This document shows positions 1-5,630 of a stretch of 8,006 nucleotides of DNA, piece by piece; positions within the stretch are counted from its first letter, which is position 1; each line of letters opens with the position of its first letter. Origin of the DNA: JAFGPJ01 sp964439135 (GTDB lineage: Bacteria; Planctomycetota; Phycisphaerae; Sedimentisphaerales; Anaerobacaceae); contig CAYTNN010000210.1 in assembly GCA_964439135.1 (NCBI GenBank), positions 1-8,006 of the forward strand, given 5' to 3'. The translations under genes were made by a program, and so were the position numbers. Below the pieces are notes generated by a model. That model saw nothing but the letters and a program-made list of their open reading frames with translations. It ran no database searches and had not been told where the DNA came from.

Positions 1-979
1 TGACCTCGTCGATTCGCCAGTAGTAGGTCGTGCCATTAACAAGACCGTCCGGATACGCAACTCCGGGAAAGCCGGCAATATAAAACAGTGTATCCTGGTT
101 GCCACGGAACGTATCACCGGTACCATTGTTCACGTCATCAAAATTGTCGCCCATATAGATATCATGTGAGACGGCAAAATAACCCGGTCTCCATGAAAGG
201 TTCACCCATGTGTTGGAATGTAGCGCAGCATCCGCCGGAACAGGTCCCGACGCGAATGGGAACGGCTCACCCTCCATCACCCCAAGCATCTCAACCGGAT
301 CCAGCGCGCGATTATAGAGACGCACTTCGTCGAGAAGGCCGCCGAATGCCTCGACTCCCTCCGACACCGGATTGCCATCATTACCAATCCAGGCGAAATC
401 ATGAATCGCTGCAAGACCCGTGTAGGTCCCGCTCACCACCTCCTCGCCGTTTACATAGACCACGTAGTCACCATTGTCCCAGGTAAGGGCAATATGATAC
501 CATATTTCAGTCTCCAGGGTCATGATGCCTGTATTAGTGGTGTGGCTGCTGCCGAGACCCAAATCCAGATCCATGGTGCCGCCGTCCATATACAACTGGA
601 TGCGGTTATTATACGAGGGCTGGGTCGTGTGACCAAAAAAGTAGCGAGTCTGGGATGGCTGTGGTGAGGTGAGGTATGCCCAAAGAGCAATTGTTCCCGA
701 CACCGCCGACATACCTGTGCTTGGGAACTCCACATGAGCCGAGTTCGTGCCGTCATACAATAGGGCGCCCCCGGATTTGCCACCCCCGGGCTGCCACTCT
801 ACATTGTCTGATAGAGTTCCGTTGTTGTCCCCCCCGGCACTATCTGCTGCCGTAGTACCGGATGATTCGTCAAATTTCCAGTACCCGATGAGTCCCTCCT
901 GGCCATAGGTATGAGAAGGCGCCATGAGCAGCCCAAACATTATGACAAAAAAAGTTAAACAAAGCGGTTTTCTACACAT
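1..979 (-). CDS. Secreted LamG-domain protein with FN3-like module (C-terminus outside window)
   Basis: The frame reads leftwards from ATG 977-979 to base 1 without a stop, giving 326 visible residues; the C-terminus is missing. Residues 1-26 look like a Sec signal peptide: basic start (MCRKPL), hydrophobic core, then a likely cleavage near HTYG/QEG. Residues about 28-235 fit a LamG/concanavalin-like jelly roll: GLIGYWKFDES, then SGTIALWAYL, then WYHIALTWDNGDYVVYVNGE and FGGLLDEVRLYNRAL are the usual strand signatures. Residues about 245-326 fit a beta-sandwich module of FN3 type (NTWVNLSW, HDIYMGDNFDDV, TTYYWRIDEV). From memory this module following LamG is very common in Phycisphaerae secreted proteins. 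LamG domains bind glycans or proteins at the cell surface, but the ligand here cannot be told. The start is fixed by a strong ribosome binding site and the signal peptide. The domain call is confident; the biological role is unknown. Confidence 0.9.
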   Translation of the reverse strand, partial: MCRKPLCLTFFVIMFGLLMAPSHTYGQEGLIGYWKFDESSGTTAADSAGGDNNGTLSDNVEWQPGGGKSGGALLYDGTNSAHVEFPSTGMSAVSGTIALWAYLTSPQPSQTRYFFGHTTQPSYNNRIQLYMDGGTMDLDLGLGSSHTTNTGIMTLETEIWYHIALTWDNGDYVVYVNGEEVVSGTYTGLAAIHDFAWIGNDGNPVSEGVEAFGGLLDEVRLYNRALDPVEMLGVMEGEPFPFASGPVPADAALHSNTWVNLSWRPGYFAVSHDIYMGDNFDDVNNGTGDTFRGNQDTLFYIAGFPGVAYPDGLVNGTTYYWRIDEV

Positions 980-985
980 AAGAGT

Positions 986-993
986 CCTCCTTT
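986..993 (-). promoter_or_regulatory. Strong Shine-Dalgarno of the LamG gene
   Basis: On the minus strand the sequence reads AAAGGAGG, 6 bases before the ATG. It is close to a perfect anti-16S match and decides the start of the LamG gene. Confidence 0.85.
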
Positions 994-1077
994 AGAAAAA
1001 GTTAAACGGTTAACGATGTTTTATTATTCACTAAAATACCCATCGTCTTCAATAAACATTAGACTTATTAACCTTAA

Positions 1078-1232
1078 TCAAGAATTTAGATCTGCACGAC
1101 ATTGCTTTTCAAGGCTTGATTTTGCCATCCTCCTCGAAGCATCTTCTAAGATAGTTCAAAAGAACAAAATCCAAAAACACCGATAATTAGTTTTTATCAA
1201 AATAATCTGCTTTTGTCAAGAATTTTTATCTG
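1078..1232. repeat. Pair of imperfect 17-base direct repeats
   Basis: TCAAGAATTTAGATCTG (1078-1094) and TCAAGAATTTTTATCTG (1216-1232) agree at 15 of 17 positions and are 138 bases apart in the divergent intergenic region. They could be operator-like sites or chance similarity in AT-rich DNA. Confidence 0.35.
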
Positions 1233-1537
1233 ACTTTCAGGTTTCCCGCTCAGAATTAAGTTAAAATGGGGAATCTGCGCATTATATTTCAATAACCATC
1301 AACTACGAATTCAAGATGGCTATTATTTCATAATTCAATCAATTTTGGGATTTGAGCTGTTCGGCCAATTTGTTTTCTTTAATTTAGCAGAGGAAACGTC
1401 TGATAAAAAACTTATTAATAAGCAACATAACCAACGGCAAAGACTTTTTTCAGAAATCTACATTATTTTGCCTAAATATTCTAATCTATCCAATTTAACA
1501 TTGCCGATAAAACATATCATTGATGGAACGACTATTT

Positions 1538-1543
1538 AAGGAG
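1538..1543 (+). promoter_or_regulatory. Shine-Dalgarno that sets the PilZ gene start
   Basis: AAGGAG lies 9 bases before the ATG at 1553. The in-frame ATG at 1520 has no such site upstream, so 1553 is preferred. Confidence 0.75.
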
Positions 1544-1552
1544 ATTGAAACT

Positions 1553-1873
1553 ATGCAGGCTTTAATTGAGCAGCGAAAAGATAGCCGGAGCAGTGTCGCC
1601 TGGCCTGTCAGTGTTTGGATACCGGAAGCGAACAGGTTCGTCAACGGCAGAAGCTGTAATATCAGCAAGACAGGCGTCTTTATCACACTACCGGTAACGG
1701 CACCTATCCGGACGGGCCATCTCGTGGAGCTGAATTTCCCGCGTACAGAGACTCTGGCAAAGGAAAAAGGGCAATTTGCCCGTATCAAAACCGGCAAAAT
1801 TGTCAGGGTGGACCGAAAGAACCTGCTCGAAAATGCAGAGATCGGCGTTGGTATCGCCTTTGAGTATGAGTAG
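1553..1873 (+). CDS. Stand-alone PilZ domain protein, likely cyclic-di-GMP receptor
   Basis: The product is a 106-residue protein with little outside a single PilZ domain. Both signature elements of the cyclic-di-GMP site are present: the RxxxR motif (R8-K-D-S-R12), and the (D/N)xSxxG motif (N36-I-S-K-T-G41), each followed by the expected beta strands. The C-terminal part (GKIVRVDRK, then GVGIAFEYE) is the usual end of the barrel. PilZ proteins change conformation on binding cyclic-di-GMP and act on motility, pili, exopolysaccharide or secretion; the partner here is unknown. No signal peptide or membrane segment is seen, so it should be cytoplasmic. A start at 1520 would add 11 residues but lacks a ribosome binding site. 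It seems to be transcribed alone: a divergent gene precedes it and a terminator follows about 100 bases after the stop. Confidence 0.88.
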   Translation: MQALIEQRKDSRSSVAWPVSVWIPEANRFVNGRSCNISKTGVFITLPVTAPIRTGHLVELNFPRTETLAKEKGQFARIKTGKIVRVDRKNLLENAEIGVGIAFEYE

Positions 1874-2162
1874 ATAATAAAAAGCTCTTTTAACATTGTT
1901 ATTTACATAATTTAAAGGGTAGTGAAGAGTCTGTGGCTATCGGACGAGCGGGGCAGTGGAAAAGAAAAGCAAAGACTGATGACCGTATGTAGTCATCAGT
2001 CTTTTTTTATTTACACACATTTTTGTTAGCCTGGAAGTATCAATCATCTGTTATCACTCAATTGAAGACTCATCATATCCGGGGGAAAATCCGTGCAATC
2101 CAAGCAATCCATTATTAAAATGAAGTCAATGAAACCTTTGCCCAAAAAAAGAAATACGGATA
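1874..2162 (+). other. Intergenic region between the PilZ gene and lipB
   Basis: The first 97 bases are the 3' untranslated part of the PilZ transcript or a possible small RNA; no known RNA family is recognised. The terminator comes next. The last 154 bases (2009-2162) must carry the lipB promoter unless it lies further upstream. I could not find a convincing -35/-10 pair or a riboswitch there. Confidence 0.5.
1971..2008 (+). terminator. Intrinsic terminator downstream of the PilZ gene
   Basis: A perfect 13-base-pair stem (1971-1983 with 1992-2004, AAAGACTGATGAC and its complement) encloses an 8-base loop and runs into seven T residues (2002-2008). It lies 97 bases after the PilZ stop and before lipB, so it should end the PilZ transcript. 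It could instead end a short non-coding transcript made from 1874-1970. Confidence 0.88.
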
Positions 2163-2203
2163 ATGAACTGGAATCTGCAAAACCTCGTGGCCGAACAAGA
2201 TAA
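2093..2203 (+). CDS. Possible 36-residue basic leader ORF overlapping lipB
   Basis: A GTG at 2093 has a G-rich ribosome-binding-like run (GGGGG, 2081-2085) 7 bases upstream and opens a 36-codon frame that ends in TAA at 2201-2203, inside lipB and in another frame. The peptide is strongly basic (about 11 Lys/Arg against 3 acidic residues) with no recognised motif. lipB itself has only a weak ribosome binding site at its ATG, so translation of this ORF could help load lipB. It may equally be chance; an ATG-started form would begin at 2120. Confidence 0.15.
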   Translation: MQSKQSIIKMKSMKPLPKKRNTDNELESAKPRGRTR

Positions 2204-2849
2204 AAACTGCCTCCTGCAAATCCGTGATTGCGGACTTGCCGATTACCGTCAAATCCTGCAGACCCAGCAACTTTTACGCGAAAAGAGGCTGCAAAACGAG
2301 ATACCGAATACCGTCCTGATCGTTGAGCATCCTGCTGTCATTACCCTCGGGGCCCGGCAAAGTACCAACAAACTCTTAGTCAACCGGGAGGATCTGGCAC
2401 AAAAGCATATCGACGTATTGGATGTCCGCAGAGGCGGCGGCACTACGGCTCACAATCCGGGCCAGTTGGTTTTCTATCCAATCCTGAACCTGCAGAAAAC
2501 AGGCCTTGGAATCAACGAATACATCAGAGAGCTGGAAGCAATCGGCACGGAATTGCTCAAGCAATTAGACGTCCACAGCACAAGGCGAAAAGGCGCCCCC
2601 GGTTTATGGATCGACGAAAGGAAAATCGCCTCTATCGGCGTACGCGTGTCGAGATCTATCACCTATCACGGCATGGCAATCAACATCCAAAACGACCTGA
2701 GCATTTTCGATTTCATCGTACCGTGCGGGCTGGACAACATCGAAATGACATCCGTGCTGAAGGAAACCGGCAAACACCACTCAATGAATCAGATAAAGCA
2801 AAAGTTAGCAGAACTGCTCACAGAGCACTTTTCATCGAACAAAAAATAG
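2163..2849 (+). CDS. lipB: Octanoyl-[acyl carrier protein]:protein N-octanoyltransferase (lipoate step 1)
   Basis: LipB moves the octanoyl group from acyl carrier protein to a lysine of lipoyl domains (2-oxoacid dehydrogenase E2 subunits, glycine cleavage H protein) in the cytoplasm. The 228 residues match the family over their length: IVEHPAVITLGAR (53-65), the substrate-pocket motif RRGGGTTAHNPGQ (89-101), the catalytic lysine K154 in DERKIASIG, YHGMAIN (168-174) and the catalytic cysteine C188 in PCG. The pocket motif reads AHNPGQ where E. coli has YHGPGQ, a mild variant that keeps the histidine. There are about 14 residues before the usual family start. The ATG at 2163 has no clear ribosome binding site. 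It is followed after 1 base by lipA, so the two are almost certainly one transcript. Confidence 0.96.
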   Translation: MNWNLQNLVAEQDKNCLLQIRDCGLADYRQILQTQQLLREKRLQNEIPNTVLIVEHPAVITLGARQSTNKLLVNREDLAQKHIDVLDVRRGGGTTAHNPGQLVFYPILNLQKTGLGINEYIRELEAIGTELLKQLDVHSTRRKGAPGLWIDERKIASIGVRVSRSITYHGMAINIQNDLSIFDFIVPCGLDNIEMTSVLKETGKHHSMNQIKQKLAELLTEHFSSNKK

Positions 2850-2850
2850 A

Positions 2851-3738
2851 ATGCAGAAAGACAACGCACAAAGCACGAAGTCCAAAAGCCGCAGGCTGCC
2901 ACCCTGGCTCCGCAGACCTTTACCAACAGACGGCAGTTTCCAGCATACCAGGAAAGTTCTCGACTCCCTGGGTCTGCAGACGATATGCAGCAACGCAAAT
3001 TGTCCCAATCGAGGCGAGTGTTGGTCGAGAGGAACAGCAACAGTTTTGATCCTGGGCAATATCTGCACGCGAAACTGCAAATTTTGTTCGGTAGCGGCAG
3101 GCCGGCCCGAACCGCCGGACAAGACCGAGCCGATGCGCCTGACCCAGATGGTAAAACAAATGCAATTGAAATATCTGGTCATAACCAGCGTCGACCGCGA
3201 TGATTTGCCGGACGGCGGTGCCGGTCACTTTCGCGATTGCATCGACAGTGTCAGGCAACAGTGTCCGGATGTAAAATTTGAGATACTCACGCCCGACTTT
3301 CGCAACTGCCAGGCCCGGGCCCTGCAAATTCTACAAGGCTCGCTGCCGTTCGTATTCGCCCACAACGTGGAAACGGTCCCATCGCTATACCCGGTTGCCA
3401 GAACCGGCGGCGACTATCAACTGTCCCTGAATCTGCTGAAAATGGCGAAGGAGCAATATAATGAGGTCCAGACGAAATCCTCAATCATGCTGGGCTTAGG
3501 AGAAACCGATGCCCAGGTCGAGCAGGTCTTGAGAGACTTGCTCAATGTCGGCTGCGATAGAATCACGATCGGCCAATACCTCAAACCCTCAAAGGATTCC
3601 CTCGATGTTGTCGAGTATGTAACTCCAACCAAATTTGATTACTGGAAGCAGAAAGCCGTCGAACTGGGATTCTCATGGGTAATCTCCGGCCCGTTTGCAC
3701 GCAGCTCATATTATGCCGAGCGTCAGAGCGCAAAATAA
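2851..3738 (+). CDS. lipA: Lipoyl synthase, radical SAM (lipoate step 2)
   Basis: LipA inserts two sulfur atoms into the protein-bound octanoyl chain made by LipB, using S-adenosylmethionine radical chemistry and sacrificing its auxiliary iron-sulfur cluster. All ligands are visible in the 295 residues: the auxiliary cluster set C46-x4-C51-x5-C57 (CSNANCPNRGEC), the radical SAM set C72-x3-C76-x2-C79 (CTRNCKFC), and the C-terminal RSSY (284-287) whose serine ligates the auxiliary cluster. LVITSVDRDDLPDGGA (109-124), FAHNVETV (169-176), KSSIMLGLGE (209-218) and TIGQYLKPS (239-247) are typical family blocks. Length is normal. The ATG lies 1 base after the lipB stop with no good ribosome binding site, which suggests translational coupling. 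The enzyme appears intact. Confidence 0.98.
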   Translation: MQKDNAQSTKSKSRRLPPWLRRPLPTDGSFQHTRKVLDSLGLQTICSNANCPNRGECWSRGTATVLILGNICTRNCKFCSVAAGRPEPPDKTEPMRLTQMVKQMQLKYLVITSVDRDDLPDGGAGHFRDCIDSVRQQCPDVKFEILTPDFRNCQARALQILQGSLPFVFAHNVETVPSLYPVARTGGDYQLSLNLLKMAKEQYNEVQTKSSIMLGLGETDAQVEQVLRDLLNVGCDRITIGQYLKPSKDSLDVVEYVTPTKFDYWKQKAVELGFSWVISGPFARSSYYAERQSAK

Positions 3739-3829
3739 CCAAGCTTTAACTGCATTCAACCATTTTTTATAGGACATTTTCCGGTTCATTCAAAACTTCT
3801 TTAATAATTCATAAGGTACGGAAGCATCT

Positions 3830-3858
3830 TTGTCTAAATTGCAAATATTTCTTATACT
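3830..3858 (+). promoter_or_regulatory. Candidate sigma70-type promoter for the PilX-like gene
   Basis: TTGTCT (3830-3835), a 17-base spacer and TATACT (3853-3858) form a good -35/-10 pair in the 182-base gap after lipA. Transcription would start around 3865 and give a leader of roughly 55 bases. I see no terminator after lipA, so some readthrough from lipBA is possible. Confidence 0.6.
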
Positions 3859-3908
3859 TTAGTTGGAACATAGAAGTTACCAGATACTTTCTAATTGGGG
3901 CTTTTCCT

Positions 3909-3915
3909 GGGGGGG
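3909..3915 (+). promoter_or_regulatory. Unusual all-G ribosome binding site of the PilX-like gene
   Basis: Seven G residues lie 5 bases before the ATG at 3921, with only A residues between. This is a G-only variant of the usual GGAGG and would pair partly through G-U. It supports the start at 3921. Confidence 0.5.
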
Positions 3916-3920
3916 AAAAA

Positions 3921-5503
3921 ATGGCACCCGTAAAAAAAACACTTCATCCAAAGCGCAAAGGCGCTGTACTTATCGTAGCAATGATTTTCGTTCTTGTATT
4001 TTCCGCTCTGGCTGTCTCTATGGCCACGCTGTCAGGCACGAGCATTCAGCTCGCCTCGAACCAGCACAAGATCAATGCAGCTTTATCAGCAGCCCAATCC
4101 GGCCTGGAATGTGGAAGATTCATCATAGCCAACACTCCTCTGCAAAGCACTGCATATAACACGGTCACTGACGCCCAGGCCAACATAGCATGGAGCATAC
4201 TTTGCGCCCAGGTCCAGGCCCAGCCCTGGGTAGGAGGAAACGCCGACGTGACGGCGACCCAAATTACCACGCCTGCTGCCAGCTTTGGAGTTGCAAATGC
4301 TTCCTTCCAGGTGAAGTTTTGCCGAATCGACACTCACACTATCAAGCTGGAAGGTATCGGAGCAGATGGGCAGGTTACAAGGCATGTCGCTTTAGATACG
4401 ACTATTACAAAAGATAATGAAGTTCTGAATTATGCCCTCGCCAGCAGGGGCCGAATGTGGCTCACCGGAGAATCGACGATCCATGGGGATATCTTCAGCT
4501 CCTGGGATCGCCCGGAAATATCACCCTTCAACATGACCAGCGACTCAGCCGTGCTCGGCACCGTTAACACAGTTTTAACCCAAGAGCAAATTCAACCGCA
4601 GAGTTACCAAATGGAGACGCTCGATGATAACGGTAATCCTGTTGATGCAAATGGCGATCCATTAGGCAGCAACTACGAAGAACGCTATTATAGCGATGAT
4701 GACGAAATCAAGGCCTATCATGAAGGTATAAATTACGGACAACCATACGAAGACATACCGGGTATGGACATAGATGATTACGACACCGATGGGTATGATT
4801 CCGGTCTGGCAACTATACCTTCGTGTCCGTTCGAGCTCAGGGAGGTCGAATACTTCCCTCATGCTTCTTCGGACGAAGGTAGCTACAGTATGCCGAGGGA
4901 CGGAACGCCGTACAACACATGGAACAAAAAGCTTACCCGTCATGTTTACGAGAACCAGACTTTTACCAACGCACGATTGCCCAACAACTACAATGCATTA
5001 TTCAAAAATTGCACTTTCGAAGAGGTTCTATACATCGATTGCTCCAAGAGCGGCAGCTCATACTATAATAACGTCCGGTTTGAGAACTGCACTTACAATG
5101 GCGTAATCGTAAGCGATACGCCCGAAATATTCAAATGGGTAGATAATTGCCTCTACTTTACCGGTGCGGCCACCTTTGAAAATACATCCAGCATACAGGA
5201 AGCCACTATTCTCGCGCCACATTTCAACGTGAACCTCGGAAATACCAATCCAGAGCAAAGCGAGAACAACGTGCTAACCGGCGCGATCGTAGGGGGCATT
5301 GTCGACATACGAGGCAATGCACAAATTTACGGCACAATTATATCGATGTGCGATACGACACAATGGCCGTCGGGATACGTGACAAATATTGGCGCCACTC
5401 TTGATGATGGAGGCTCCGAAACAACTGAGCTGGGCGACATCGGCGTGATCGGTATTACGCCGGACATGGATCAAATGCTGCCGAGCGGCATAACAAGCCC
5501 CAT
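3921..5503 (+). CDS. PilX-like exported protein with Asp-rich linker and Cys-repeat region (3' end lost in gap)
   Basis: 527 residues are visible before the assembly gap. Residues 12-65 (KRKGAVLIVAMIF...LAVSMATLSGT...ASNQHKINAALSAAQSGLE) match the PilX_N type anchor of pilus-assembly proteins: basic start, one hydrophobic helix (15-37), then an amphipathic helix. The usual glutamate at pilin position 5 is absent, as in many PilX-like proteins. Residues 70-170 form an exported region. Residues 175-200 (GRMWLTGESTIHGDIFSSWD) begin a beta-type part. Residues 233-294 are rich in Asp and include DDNGNPVDANGDP, which could bind calcium. Residues 355-475 suggest a beta-solenoid, with FKNCTF (361) and FENCTY (387) 26 residues apart and VDNCLYF at 407. 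It sits after lipA with its own promoter. The role in pilus assembly is inferred. A stop at 5625-5627 beyond the gap is in frame only if exactly 100 bases were missing, so it should not be trusted. Confidence 0.8.
5001..5096 (+). repeat. Repeated F-x-NCT-F/Y coil in the PilX-like protein
   Basis: Residues 361-366 (FKNCTF) and 387-392 (FENCTY) are near copies 26 residues apart, each followed by a short hydrophobic strand. A looser copy, VDNCLYF, lies at 407-413. The spacing fits turns of a right-handed beta-helix with a Cys ladder. This is a protein-level repeat; the DNA copies differ. Confidence 0.45.
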
Positions 5504-5603
5504 NNNNNNNNNNNNNNNNNNNNNNNNNNNNNNNNNNNNNNNNNNNNNNNNNNNNNNNNNNNNNNNNNNNNNNNNNNNNNNNNNNNNNNNNNNNNNNNNN
5601 NNN
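5504..5603. other. Assembly gap (100 N)
   Basis: Exactly 100 undetermined bases, the conventional filler for a scaffold gap of unknown size. The real distance, and any genes between the PilX-like gene and the adhesin-like gene, are unknown. Only 27 bases (5604-5630) of the right contig precede the stop of the minus-strand gene, too few to show a terminator. Confidence 0.97.
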
Positions 5604-5630
5604 TCACACATTAAAATGTTAAACTAATTC

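Larger units (their letters stand above)
980..1552. other. AT-rich divergent intergenic region
   Basis: This stretch separates the LamG gene (leftward) from the PilZ gene (rightward), so it should hold promoters for both. It is clearly richer in A and T than the flanking genes. No -35/-10 pair stands out on either strand; several weak TTG... boxes are present but none has a good -10 at 16-18 bases. It contains two copies of a 17-base imperfect direct repeat and an exact 7-base inverted repeat (AATCAAG 1076-1082, CTTGATT 1115-1121). A 64-codon frame starting TTG at 1345 has no ribosome binding site or recognisable protein character. I see no RNA gene or mobile element. Confidence 0.6.

Noticed and set aside
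88..783. Open frames on both strands inside the LamG gene
   Set aside because: They overlap a gene with a clear signal peptide, ribosome binding site and domain signatures; their products are low-complexity or have no protein-like pattern.
949..1007. Repeat AAAAAGTTAAAC at 949-960 and 996-1007
   Set aside because: One copy lies in signal-peptide coding sequence and the other in AT-rich leader DNA; 12 bases of A/T-heavy sequence is easily chance.
1345..1539. 64-codon plus-strand frame ahead of the PilZ gene
   Set aside because: It starts with TTG, has no ribosome binding site, lies in AT-rich DNA and shows no recognisable features.
1495..1896. 133-codon minus-strand frame opposite the PilZ gene
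   Set aside because: It is the complement of a convincing PilZ gene and has no supporting start signal.
1874..1970. Cyclic-di-GMP or other known riboswitch next to the PilZ gene
   Set aside because: No match to the conserved cores I know for such riboswitches, and it lies after rather than before the gene.
2606..3327. Long frames on both strands across the lipB-lipA junction
   Set aside because: lipB and lipA have complete catalytic motifs in their own frames; these are shadows.
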